Of a stretch of DNA of 64,000 nt, positions 56,894-64,000 are shown piece by piece (within the stretch, counting starts at the first letter, position 1; each line of letters opens with the position of its first letter). The notes under the pieces were generated by a model. That model saw only the letters and a list, made by a program, of their open reading frames with translations. It made no database searches and had not been told where the DNA came from. Made by a program: the position numbers and the translations under genes. The stretch comes from Photobacterium sp. TY1-4 (lineage in GTDB: Bacteria; Pseudomonadota; Gammaproteobacteria; Enterobacterales; Vibrionaceae): positions 2,604,001-2,668,000 of the forward strand of contig NZ_CP099734.1 in the NCBI RefSeq assembly GCF_025398175.1, given 5' to 3'.

Positions 56894-57601
56894 GTGACCC
56901 AAAGAACACATTTCACACTCTTGTCTCTGCTTTTCGGCCTTACAGCCATTTTCTTTAGCCCTTTTGTGTCAGCTGAGACCCAAAATCCGCTCGATATGGT
57001 CCAGCATACCGCTGAAGAATACGTAAAGACAATTGTTGATAAGCCGTCAAAGGGTCAACTGACGGTTAAAGCGGCCAATTTGGACTCGCGATTAAAACTC
57101 AGTCACTGTGCCGCCCCGCTGGATGTGTCGGTTCCGGGAAAGCAGTCCTTGAGCGGTAATATTACCGTTCTGGTCCGATGTCCGACCGATGACTGGCAGG
57201 TTTACGTCCCCGTTCAGACGCAACTCTTATTGCCTCGGGTCGTGGCAATCAAGCCGCTGGCACGCGGCGCCGTGCTGACCGGTGCCGATCTCGACGTTCG
57301 GTTGGTTGAGGCCCGTTTTCAGCGCGGGGTGCTGTTCGATGCCCCGGAACAAATCATTGGCTCTAAAGTGAAGCGCAATGTTAATATTGGCGAAGCGATT
57401 GAAGGCAACGATATTTGCCTGGTGTGCCGCAACGATGTGGTGCTGATCAAGGCCGGCCACAGCGGGTTCAATGTGATCACCAAAGGCACCGCCCTGTCCG
57501 ACGGCTCCCTCGGGGAGCAAATCCGGGTTCAGAACAGCAAATCCAAACGCATCGTCGACGGGGTGATCACCGGCGTCGGTGAAGTCACTGTTCGCTTTTA
57601 A
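56894..57601 (+). CDS. flgA: P-ring assembly chaperone FlgA
   Basis: 235 residues, start GTG with AAAGAG eight bases upstream. Signal peptide (cut near VSA, about residue 26) and SAF/ChapFlgA domain (LLPRVVAIKPLARGAVLTGADLDV, in parts). It helps FlgI polymerise in the periplasm. Confidence 0.95.
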   Translation: MTQRTHFTLLSLLFGLTAIFFSPFVSAETQNPLDMVQHTAEEYVKTIVDKPSKGQLTVKAANLDSRLKLSHCAAPLDVSVPGKQSLSGNITVLVRCPTDDWQVYVPVQTQLLLPRVVAIKPLARGAVLTGADLDVRLVEARFQRGVLFDAPEQIIGSKVKRNVNIGEAIEGNDICLVCRNDVVLIKAGHSGFNVITKGTALSDGSLGEQIRVQNSKSKRIVDGVITGVGEVTVRF

Positions 57602-57608
57602 AAAATGC

Positions 57609-57635
57609 TAAAGTTATCCCAAGGGCTGCCGATGT
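57609..57635 (+). promoter_or_regulatory. Predicted sigma-28 promoter of flgMN
   Basis: TAAAGTTA, 11-base spacer, GCCGATGT, close to the TAAAGTTT-N11-GCCGATAA consensus. Expected start near 57645, 29 bases before flgM. It would make flgM self-limiting through FliA. Confidence 0.85.
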
Positions 57636-57673
57636 AGTGGCTGTATCTAGTTTTTTGAGCAAAGGCTTTTACT

Positions 57674-57997
57674 ATGGCAAGTATTGATCAGCTCCGCGCT
57701 GGCCATCTGATGACCACTACCCGCAGCGCAGGCGGTAACGTGTCAAATGCGGCAGCATCGACTGCGAAAAACCAGCAGTCCCAAGGAATTGGCAGTCCCC
57801 AGAAAGACGCCGTTTCGCTCAGCTCACAAGGGAAAGCCGTGGGTCAAATTCACCAACAACTTGCCGCCGAGCCCAGCTTTGACAGCGCCAAGGTTGCTGC
57901 GATTAAAGATGCCATTGCCAATGGCGCTTACAAAGTTGATGCTGAAAAACTGGCATCGAACATGCTTAAATTCGAAGACGAATTACGCGGCCTGTAA
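57674..57997 (+). CDS. flgM: Anti-sigma-28 factor FlgM
   Basis: 107 residues. Disordered first half; the C-terminal FliA-binding helices read DSAKVAAIKDAIANGAYKVDAEKLASNML (in parts). It binds FliA until the hook is finished and FlgM is exported. It lies 72 bases after flgA with its own promoter. Confidence 0.96.
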   Translation: MASIDQLRAGHLMTTTRSAGGNVSNAAASTAKNQQSQGIGSPQKDAVSLSSQGKAVGQIHQQLAAEPSFDSAKVAAIKDAIANGAYKVDAEKLASNMLKFEDELRGL

Positions 57998-58033
57998 TTG
58001 GGCGCGAGTCTATCACACGGCAGTCTTATCTGA

Positions 58034-58480
58034 ATGGCGAAGCAATCGGTTATGGCGCAAAGCATTGAACAACTTCTGGCATTGCAACTGGCAACGCTGG
58101 AATCACTCAGTCGCCTGCTTGAGCAGGAAAAGGCTGCGATCGTGACGCGAAAGTCGACGGATATTGCCCGCCTTGCCACGGACAAGCTGGCCCTGCTCAA
58201 CCAGGTTCAGCAACAGGATCACCTGATTGCCAGCCATGCCCATCGCCAGCAACTGACGGAAAACCCTGAGCTGGCGGAGAAGGTCAGCCTGATCAAAACC
58301 ACCGTGGCACGATGCAAGGAAATCAACGAGGTCAATGGCGAAGCCCTGCAACGCGCACAACTCAGTTTTCACAAGCTCAATAACTTGTTTCAGCAAAGCC
58401 GCGGCAAACAGCAGATGACCTACAACAGCAGCGGTGTCGCACAGAATGTCCGCTCCCTGGGCACCAATATCAAGGCCTGA
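58034..58480 (+). CDS. flgN: Flagella synthesis chaperone FlgN
   Basis: 148 residues, helical throughout, FlgN family (LARLATDKLALLNQVQQQD; TVARCKEINEVNGEALQRAQ). It chaperones FlgK and FlgL. Starts at ATG 58034 or 58052; neither has a clear ribosome site. Confidence 0.9.
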   Translation: MAKQSVMAQSIEQLLALQLATLESLSRLLEQEKAAIVTRKSTDIARLATDKLALLNQVQQQDHLIASHAHRQQLTENPELAEKVSLIKTTVARCKEINEVNGEALQRAQLSFHKLNNLFQQSRGKQQMTYNSSGVAQNVRSLGTNIKA

Positions 58481-58773
58481 TCGCCTGCTGTCCTGACCCT
58501 TCCAGCCGGTTCAACGTAAATCTTCTCTTCGCCATCCCAACCTTCCGACCGCCCAAAAGCCGGAATGCGGACAATGGCTCCGAACGCAACGGAATAGATC
58601 TGGCGATGAGTGCAGGAGAACAATCCACGACGGAGTTGGAGCGCCTGACATAAGAGCCACGCGCTCACTCGCTAAGGTAAACTCACTAAGGTAATGGTGC
58701 CTTGGAGCAGGCTAAATTCTCGGCCGAGAAAATAGCCTGTGGCCGATTTCAGGAGGGAAGCTTCGCTGGGGAA
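58481..58773. other. Gene-free gap between convergent flgN and flgP
   Basis: 293 bases. Contents seen: a near-duplicate of CTC(A/G)CTAAGGTAA at about 58667-58694, and a 32-base palindrome at 58708-58739. No open frame with a ribosome site, no U-tailed terminator. Confidence 0.6.
58708..58739. repeat. 32-bp palindrome between flgN and flgP
   Basis: A perfect dyad about 58723/58724: CAGGCTA, AA, TTCTCGGCCGAGAA, AA, TAGCCTG. Only the two AA/AA steps fail to pair. It lies 34 bases after the flgP stop. It could be a two-way transcript end (no U run) or a binding site for a dimeric protein. Confidence 0.8.
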
Positions 58774-59199
58774 TTAAAAAAGAGTTTCCTGATTGGTCGG
58801 TACATGGAACACTTCACCGTGCGCTTTCATCCGATCCATTTTGCTCAGATCCAGCTGCATCTCCGTCACAAAGCTATCACCGACCGGATAGCTGCGGATC
58901 ACTTCCGCACCACGGATAATGCCATCCACGGCCCCGTCCGTTCGCTCAATCCCCAATTGTTGATCTTCCATGCCCGCTCTGGCGCTGATCCGCATACCGT
59001 AGACCTGCTCTGTCAACTCACGGTAGGCATCGATTTTTGAGGCCCGCATCGCCCGGACACGTTTCTCTTCCAGTGTACTGCCACGTTGCTCGCTTATCGA
59101 GGCATAGCCCACGGCGGTGATCAGATTCTCATTACGGATTTCCGTTAACGGCTGACATCCCACCAGCAGGGTTACAAGCAGCACAAACCAGTAGCGCAT
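58774..59199 (-). CDS. flgP: FlgP, outer-membrane lipoprotein of the flagellum
   Basis: 141 residues. Lipoprotein signal peptide with LVGC (Cys near 15) and an LPP20-type domain (TAVGYASISEQRG, KRVRAMRASKIDAYRELTEQVYG). In V. cholerae FlgP is required for motility and for outer rings near the hook. Eight bases after flgO. Confidence 0.93.
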   Translation of the reverse strand: MRYWFVLLVTLLVGCQPLTEIRNENLITAVGYASISEQRGSTLEEKRVRAMRASKIDAYRELTEQVYGMRISARAGMEDQQLGIERTDGAVDGIIRGAEVIRSYPVGDSFVTEMQLDLSKMDRMKAHGEVFHVPTNQETLF

Positions 59200-59207
59200 A
59201 TCAACTC

Positions 59208-59843
59208 CTAGGGTTTCAGAATCACAGTATTTCGGTCGAAGGTCGTCGCATCATTTCGAATAATGACGCCGTTCTGGAGTCGCATTTTATTCAAAGTATC
59301 CAGGTCACGTCCAATCCGATCAGCCGGCAGGAACCCCTGCGCTGACGCAATGACCACCCGTGAGCGCATCCCGATAATCCGGGCATTGATCAGAACACCG
59401 GCGCCCTGGCGCAGCATGGTCCCGGTCAGGACATAATCAACCGGCTGCTCCCCGACCAAATCACGCCAGTTACGGCTGATCGCAAAATCACCGTCCGGGG
59501 TCACTTTGATTGCCCCGGTCGCCTTGTAATCAACCACGGTAAATCCGCGTTGCTGCATCTGATACATAAATCCTTCGGTAACCGAATTCCCGAGCCAGTT
59601 GGTTTCGTTCATCTCCTGCAGATCGACAAAAGAGGTTACCGCCAGCGGGGTTTTGGCGCTCAGATATTGATTTGACGTCAGCAGTTGCTCAGTCAGCCCT
59701 TCAATGAAGAAGTCCATGGTATGACGCGGCGTCTCCTTCAGCAGGAAAGCACTCCCCATATACGGCTCTTTACCGTTATAGATCGGAGAGTATGAGCAAG
59801 ATACAGTCATCGCTGCCAGTATCAGGACTATCCATTTTTTCAT
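59208..59843 (-). CDS. flgO: FlgO, outer-membrane flagellar protein
   Basis: 211 residues from the ATG at 59843, with GGAG nine bases upstream. A short signal peptide ends at a Cys (MTVSC), a poor lipobox. The FlgO domain follows (FIEGLTEQLLTSNQYL; PVDYVLTGTMLRQGAGVLINARI). The predicted sigma-28 start lies upstream of this ATG, which rules out the longer reading to 59891. Confidence 0.92.
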   Translation of the reverse strand: MKKWIVLILAAMTVSCSYSPIYNGKEPYMGSAFLLKETPRHTMDFFIEGLTEQLLTSNQYLSAKTPLAVTSFVDLQEMNETNWLGNSVTEGFMYQMQQRGFTVVDYKATGAIKVTPDGDFAISRNWRDLVGEQPVDYVLTGTMLRQGAGVLINARIIGMRSRVVIASAQGFLPADRIGRDLDTLNKMRLQNGVIIRNDATTFDRNTVILKP

Positions 59844-59880
59844 TCTTGCCAGCTCCGGGTGAAAATAGCCTTGTAGCCTG

Positions 59881-59907
59881 TTATCGTTCAAAGAAAGAAA
59901 AACTTTA
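59881..59907 (-). promoter_or_regulatory. Predicted sigma-28 promoter of flgOP
   Basis: Minus strand TAAAGTTT, 11-base spacer, AACGATAA. The -35 is a perfect consensus match and the -10 matches six of eight. Expected start near 59872, 29 bases before flgO. Confidence 0.72.
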
Positions 59908-59932
59908 CCAATGAATCTATGATTCTGCTGTC

Positions 59933-59948
59933 GGGAACGCTCTTTGCA
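59933..59948 (+). promoter_or_regulatory. Predicted sigma-54 promoter of flgT
   Basis: GGGAACGCTCTTTGCA: -24 GGaACG and a perfect -12 TTGCA, GG and GC ten bases apart. Expected start near 59959, about 78 bases before flgT. It is back to back with the flgOP sigma-28 site, 25 bases away. Confidence 0.7.
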
Positions 59949-60036
59949 TATGCTGTCAGAGTGTCAATCATCCGACACGGCAAACTTTCTAACACTAAAC
60001 AGTGGTAAGCAATTTTCATACCGAACTAGAGACGCA

Positions 60037-61179
60037 ATGAAAAAATTAATCAATTTCCTCACAACGCTTTGCCTGCCCGCCCTCTTTGCTTCGACGCCGC
60101 TGCAAGCAGCCTGGCTGGAAGTCACCGGCTCAGCCGTGATGCTGGAAAGTGAACACAACGCCCGGACCAATGCGCTGGAAGATGCTGTTTACCAGGCCAT
60201 GGCCCACGCCGGAGCTGATATTGCCAGTTTTTCCCATCTCAAACCGTATCTGTCAAGCGCACGGACTGAGTATCAATTCAGCGGCAACGAAGTACGGCAT
60301 ATCGTTGTTCTCAAGTCCGGCCAGCAGAGCGGCAAATATTACCTGACCGCTCGCATTGATATTTATCCGTCGGCAAATACTTGCCACAAAGTACAGTACA
60401 AGAAAGGGGTCTTGCTGAGTAACTTTTCGCTGATCTCCCCGCAGCATGCGGCGTTGGGAGGCATTTATCAGCTCGGCAACGACTTTACCGTCTTATTGCA
60501 AAGACAGATTACCCGCCATTCGCAAAGCTTTGTTGTCTCTGGCGCCACTCGGGTTGCCGTCAACCCCGGCCAACCTTCGGCTATGATGATGCTGGCAGAA
60601 GATAATGACGCCCAGTACATTATCAGCGGCCAAATTACCGACTTGACTTCAACCCTGGAGCAGAATCGGTTTAGCGATGATCAAGTCAACCGCCAGTTTG
60701 CCGCCACGATGGAGATCATGGATGGTAAAACCGGTGAAATGCTGCTGCAAAAAAACTACCGCGAAATTGCCCAATGGCCCTTCGCCCGGACCAGCCATGT
60801 CGATACCCAAAGTGCCCGGTTCTGGCAATCGCCGTTCGGGCAGGCGGTCCAGCGCGTGAGCCGGAACATGATGCTGGACTTGGAGAACGCCCTGTCCTGC
60901 CGTACCAGCTTGCCGGAAGTGGTCAATGTCTTCGGCACCAATGTTCAGGTGAACGTCGGCCGGATCCACGGGGTAAAACGAGGCGATCAGTTAGCGCTCT
61001 GGCACAGTGCCGGCTTTATTGATCAACAAGGCATTCCGCGTAACCGGATGGTTCAGACCGAGATTACGTTGCAGGTGGAGCGCGTGTATGAGAAATCTGC
61101 CGAGCTGACGGTCCAGCAGCCGGATCTGGCGAGCAGCATTCAGCCTGGTGATTTACTGACCAAGCAACGACCGCGCTAG
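60037..61179 (+). CDS. flgT: FlgT, H-ring protein
   Basis: 380 residues from the ATG at 60037. Signal peptide (to LQA, about residue 24), then the FlgT N-terminal domain (AWLEVTGSAVMLESEHNART), middle and C-terminal domains. FlgT builds the H ring around the basal body of sodium-driven sheathed polar flagella and is needed for the T ring (MotX/MotY, not in this window). The reading to 59944 would start before the promoter. Confidence 0.94.
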   Translation: MKKLINFLTTLCLPALFASTPLQAAWLEVTGSAVMLESEHNARTNALEDAVYQAMAHAGADIASFSHLKPYLSSARTEYQFSGNEVRHIVVLKSGQQSGKYYLTARIDIYPSANTCHKVQYKKGVLLSNFSLISPQHAALGGIYQLGNDFTVLLQRQITRHSQSFVVSGATRVAVNPGQPSAMMMLAEDNDAQYIISGQITDLTSTLEQNRFSDDQVNRQFAATMEIMDGKTGEMLLQKNYREIAQWPFARTSHVDTQSARFWQSPFGQAVQRVSRNMMLDLENALSCRTSLPEVVNVFGTNVQVNVGRIHGVKRGDQLALWHSAGFIDQQGIPRNRMVQTEITLQVERVYEKSAELTVQQPDLASSIQPGDLLTKQRPR

Positions 61180-61188
61180 CAATAAGCG

Positions 61189-61217
61189 CTTAAAAAATGG
61201 CGGATTTTAGGTATAAT
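61189..61217 (+). promoter_or_regulatory. Promoter of tRNA-Arg
   Basis: A perfect -10 TATAAT (61212-61217) with a weak -35 (CTTAAA at 61189-61194) 17 bases away, followed by a GC-rich discriminator (GGCGGCG), as in stringently controlled stable RNA promoters. Confidence 0.65.
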
Positions 61218-61239
61218 GGCGGCGTCCTTTGCGGACAAG

Positions 61240-61316
61240 GCTCCCTTAGCTCAGCCGGATAGAGCGTCCCCCTCCTAAGGGGAAGGCCGCAGGTTCGACT
61301 CCTGCAGGGAGCGCCA
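61240..61316 (+). tRNA. tRNA-Arg (anticodon CCT)
   Basis: 77 bases. Acceptor arms GCTCCCT/AGGGAGC, anticodon stem TCCCC/GGGGA with loop CTCCTAA (anticodon CCT), T arm GCAGG-TTCGACT-CCTGC, encoded CCA end. It decodes AGG. Confidence 0.96.
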
Positions 61317-61451
61317 CCCCTCATCCGCCAAGCCTGAATTTTTTCACACGCGATTCCCTTGCCAGCACGCTCCCTTCTGATGATCACCGAACCGCGGGTG
61401 AACACAGGATTTCTAAGCGCCGCAAACCAATGTCTTCAGTCACCGAAAAAC

Positions 61452-61481
61452 AAAAAACCCCGCGATTAAGCGAGGTTTTTT
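61452..61481 (-). terminator. Terminator of tRNA-Ala
   Basis: On the minus strand AAAAAACCTCGC pairs with GCGGGGTTTTTT (one G-U pair) around a six-base loop; the 3' arm ends in six T. It lies 47 bases after the tRNA-Ala end. Confidence 0.85.
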
Positions 61482-61527
61482 GTGGGGTTTGGTGACTGCA
61501 TTCGGCAGAACCAAACCTGGGATAATT

Positions 61528-61603
<76 letters not shown>

Positions 61604-61740
61604 ATAAGACGTCAGCAATCTTAAAAACATAACAATTTCATGTCAATAGATATGTCTTATGCACGGTGGCGGCACGCTGAATTTGCAAACCAGCTCACAG
61701 AACCCACGAGACTATCCACCCTGAACGCACTCGCCAGCAC

Positions 61741-61773
61741 TAAAAAAGCGGGAACGTCTCACACGCTCCCGCT
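61741..61773 (-). terminator. Terminator of gltX
   Basis: Ten-base stem AGCGGGAGCG/CGTTCCCGCT (one G-U pair), seven-base loop, then TTTTTTA on the minus strand; 31 bases after the gltX stop. Confidence 0.9.
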
Positions 61774-61803
61774 CTTTCAATCGACAACACGAAAGCAAAC
61801 GAC

Positions 61804-63228
61804 TTAAGCGTTCACTTCGCGCGCCGCGATGAATGCCAATGCCATCTTGATCCGGGCAACAACACGCGCCTTGCCGACCAGCGTCATCACCGCATCAACC
61901 GATGGAGACTGACCCTGACCGGTCACGGCAACACGCAGCGGCATCCCAACTTTACCCATACCCAACTCCAGCTCGGTACAGGTATCTTGGATCACAGCAT
62001 GCAGATTCTCTGTCGTCCAGGCTTCCAACGCTTCAACTTTGGCCAGTGCCAGTTCCAGCGCTTCTTTCGCAACCGGACGCAGGTGTTTCTTCGCTGCACC
62101 TGCTTCAAACTCGCTGAAGTCCTGATAGAAATAACGAGACTGCTCGGCCAGTTCAATCAGGGTATTGCAACGCTCACCCACCAGTTGGATCACATCGGTC
62201 ACAGCCGGGCCGTTTGCCGTATCAATTTCCTTCTGATCCAGGTGCCATTGCAGGTAAGTAGCAACATAGGCTGGATCGGATGATTTGATATAGTGGTTGT
62301 TCAACCACAGCAGCTTATCGGTATTAAACGCTGAAGCTGACTTGCTGATCGAATCCAGGCTGAACAGCTTGATCATCTCTTCCAGCGAGAAAATTTCCTG
62401 ATCGCCGTGAGACCAACCCAGACGAACCAGGTAGTTCAGCAGCGCCTGCGGCAGGTAACCCTCATCGCGGTACTGCATCACGCTGACAGCGCCGTGGCGT
62501 TTGGACAGCTTGGTACCATCATCGCCCAGGATCATGGCACAGTGGGCAAACTCAGGGACCGGTGCACCCAGAGCCTGATAAATGTTGATCTGGCGCGGCG
62601 TATTGTTGATATGGTCTTCCCCACGGACAACCTGGGTGATCCCCATATCCCAATCATCAACCACCACACAGAAGTTATAGGTTGGGCTGCCATCGGTACG
62701 GCGAATGATCAGATCATCCAGCTCACTGTTGGCAATTTCAATTCGGCCACGCACGTGATCATTGAAGACGACGGTCCCTTCCTTCGGATTGCGGAAACGG
62801 ATCACAAACGGGCTGTCTTCAGTCGCAGCATCGTTCGCCGCGATCACTTTCGGATGATTGGCATCGTAGCGCGGCTTCACGCCTGCCGCCATTTGTGCTT
62901 CACGGATTTCATCCAGCAGCTCTTTCGGGCAGTAACACTTATACGCCTTGTCTTCCGCCAGCAGTTGGTCAATCAACTGGTTGTAACGGTCAAAACGCTT
63001 AGTCTGGTAGTAAGGACCCTCATCCCAAGTCAGGCCAAGCCACGCCATTCCTTCCAAAATGGCGTCAATCGCTTCCTGAGTCGAACGCTCGAGATCCGTG
63101 TCTTCAATACGCAGGACGAATTCACCGCCCATGTGTTTTGCAAATAGCCAAGAGTACAGCGCTGTACGAGCACCACCCACATGTAAAAAGCCTGTCGGGC
63201 TCGGTGCGAAGCGAGTTTTCACCGTCAT
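61804..63228 (-). CDS. gltX: Glutamyl-tRNA synthetase
   Basis: 474 residues, class I synthetase. The HIGH-like motif is in [16 protein letters not shown] and the KMSKS-like motif is KLSKRHG. It charges tRNA-Glu. A zinc-binding-like [15 protein letters not shown] segment is present near residue 98. Complete and single-gene, with its own promoter and terminator. Confidence 0.97.
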   Translation of the reverse strand: MTVKTRFAPSPTGFLHVGGARTALYSWLFAKHMGGEFVLRIEDTDLERSTQEAIDAILEGMAWLGLTWDEGPYYQTKRFDRYNQLIDQLLAEDKAYKCYCPKELLDEIREAQMAAGVKPRYDANHPKVIAANDAATEDSPFVIRFRNPKEGTVVFNDHVRGRIEIANSELDDLIIRRTDGSPTYNFCVVVDDWDMGITQVVRGEDHINNTPRQINIYQALGAPVPEFAHCAMILGDDGTKLSKRHGAVSVMQYRDEGYLPQALLNYLVRLGWSHGDQEIFSLEEMIKLFSLDSISKSASAFNTDKLLWLNNHYIKSSDPAYVATYLQWHLDQKEIDTANGPAVTDVIQLVGERCNTLIELAEQSRYFYQDFSEFEAGAAKKHLRPVAKEALELALAKVEALEAWTTENLHAVIQDTCTELELGMGKVGMPLRVAVTGQGQSPSVDAVMTLVGKARVVARIKMALAFIAAREVNA

Positions 63229-63295
63229 CTGAAATACCTAAATGAAAGAAGATGCATCTGGCAGCAAAATCACTGCCTTACTAAAGATGGCCGCT

Positions 63296-63323
63296 ATTTT
63301 AGCATTGTGAATCGAGAGTACAA
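63296..63323 (-). promoter_or_regulatory. Possible promoter of gltX
   Basis: Minus strand TTGTAC, 16-base spacer, TAAAAT, about 60 bases upstream of the gltX start. Confidence 0.4.
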
Positions 63324-63455
63324 ACTGTCACGGAGCAACAGCATTGAGGAAAAGAAGGCGAGCATCAGGAGATGGGGGATGTAGAAAACAGCCAAAGCTG
63401 CTTCCCACACCCGCGATAGTGGCTCAAGAACTCAAAAGTCTTTGGCCAAAAGTTA

Positions 63456-63656
63456 TCAAAAGATCGTTTTACCACCTTTTTGCTGGCAAATATGATGCGG
63501 CACCCATTGTTGGGTCGTTTTGCCATCCACATCAATCACACAGCGGTAGATCGGCATACTCGGCTGCCCACCAGAGCCTTGATTATTACTGGCCAGTGCC
63601 CAGGCAGAAGAAAGTGACATCAGCAGTACCACCATACTTGTAACGAATGCTTTCAT
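63456..63656 (-). CDS. Small secreted protein of unknown function
   Basis: 66 residues. Clear signal peptide (MKAFVTSMVVLLMSLSSAWA, cut after ALA near 22), leaving a mature part of about 44 residues with two Cys (YRCVIDVDG and HHICQQKGG) that could form one disulfide. The piece PIYRCVIDVDGKTTQQWVPH recalls DUF4124-like short periplasmic proteins only loosely. No ribosome site stronger than AGG is seen upstream. No other support for function. Confidence 0.6.
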   Translation of the reverse strand: MKAFVTSMVVLLMSLSSAWALASNNQGSGGQPSMPIYRCVIDVDGKTTQQWVPHHICQQKGGKTIF

Positions 63657-63846
63657 ACAACCTCACTTAATCAGGCAATCACATCAGTTTGGAGTATAGG
63701 TCACGCTTTAGAGTACTTTGATGCCAAACAATTATTTTTTAAAACAAAGAAATGGTTTATCTCAACCTTGATACTGGGTTCATGAGCGGCATTTTATGCT
63801 GCCAATCGCTCGGTAGCCCCCAGCTCGACAGCGTGAGTCGTTCACA
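63657..63846. other. Gap upstream of the small secreted protein
   Basis: About 190 AT-rich bases between the small secreted gene and the terminator of the next gene. It should hold the small gene's promoter; no clear box pair or RNA gene was seen. Confidence 0.4.
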
Positions 63847-63874
63847 ATAAAAAAGCCGGGCACATGGCCCGGCT
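63847..63874 (-). terminator. Terminator of the gene at the right edge
   Basis: Eight-base stem AGCCGGGC/GCCCGGCT with a five-base loop, then TTTTTATT on the minus strand, 20 bases after the stop codon at 63894. Confidence 0.88.
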
Positions 63875-63893
63875 CCGTCAATTCAGTAACGAA

Positions 63894-64000
63894 TTACTTG
63901 ATTGTATAAGGAATTGACAGCGTTACTTTGATATCTGTTTCGTCCTGGAACAAGTTTGTCCAGCCAGTCCAGTTATCTGTTTCAGTGTCATTGACGTACT
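63894..64000 (-). CDS. C-terminus of an unrecognised protein (partial, runs off the right edge)
   Basis: An open frame of 34 codons ends in TAA at 63894-63896 and is followed by a good terminator. The end reads NDTETDNWTGWTNLFQDE then TDIKVTLSIPYTIK. The polar, Trp-containing sequence with alternating strand-like residues suggests an exported or surface protein, but no family was recognised. Confidence 0.6.
   Translation of the reverse strand, partial: YVNDTETDNWTGWTNLFQDETDIKVTLSIPYTIK

Noticed and set aside
63344..63643. 99-codon plus-strand open frame opposite the small secreted protein
   Set aside because: No domain or ribosome site; the minus-strand frame has a clean signal peptide and is preferred.

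Overview
This 64-kb window is chromosomal DNA of a gammaproteobacterium, most likely of the family Vibrionaceae. The evidence is a nearly unbroken polar-flagellum and chemotaxis locus carrying the Vibrio-type parts FlrA/FlrB/FlrC, FlhF/FlhG, ParC/ParP, FlaG/FlaI and FlgO/FlgP/FlgT. The genus cannot be fixed from sequence alone. The base composition looks GC-richer than most Vibrio, and the flg and fli halves, which are separate in V. cholerae and V. parahaemolyticus, are joined here.

Layout. (1) Bases 1-5494, minus strand: cytochrome c maturation operon ccmABCDEFG; ccmG runs off the left edge. (2) 5612-6753, plus strand: two small genes related to the C-terminal domains of the hook-length ruler FliK and the export switch FlhB. 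(3) 6827-18021, minus: chemotaxis and polarity genes flhF-flhG-fliA-cheYZAB-parC-parP-cheW-DUF2802. (4) 18089-33638, minus: export apparatus, C-ring, MS-ring and ruler: fliEFGHIJ, fliKLMNOPQR-flhB, flhA. (5) 33799-37848, minus: master regulators flrA, flrB, flrC. (6) 38135-43396, minus: flaG-fliD-flaI-fliS and two flagellin genes. (7) 43824-54853, minus: rod, hook, rings and junction genes flgB to flgL. (8) 55000-56766, minus: cheR and cheV. (9) 56894-58480, plus: flgA, flgM, flgN. (10) 58774-61179: flgP/flgO (minus) and flgT (plus), outer rings of the sheathed sodium-driven motor. (11) 61240-64000: tRNA-Arg(CCU), tRNA-Ala(GGC), gltX, a small secreted protein and the C-terminus of an unrecognised protein.

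Regulation can be read from the DNA. Nine intergenic regions contain a GG-N10-GC sigma-54 element (upstream of flhA, fliK, fliE, flrB, the flaA-like flagellin, flgK, flgF, flgB and flgT). Three contain a TAAAG-type / N11 / GCCGATAA-type sigma-28 element (upstream of the second flagellin, flgM and flgO). This fits the known Vibrio cascade: FlrA with sigma-54, then FlrB/FlrC with sigma-54, then FliA (sigma-28) held by FlgM. All promoter calls are by eye.

No transposase, phage, CRISPR array or plasmid gene was seen. The less ordinary features are a 103-bp heptanucleotide tandem array upstream of the flaA-like flagellin, TTGCCG/CGGCAA dyads near several sigma-54 promoters, an Arg/Gly-rich insert in FlhF, a three-fold repeated motif in CheA, a stand-alone FlhB-tail protein paired with a FliK-like protein, and a 32-bp palindrome between flgN and flgP.
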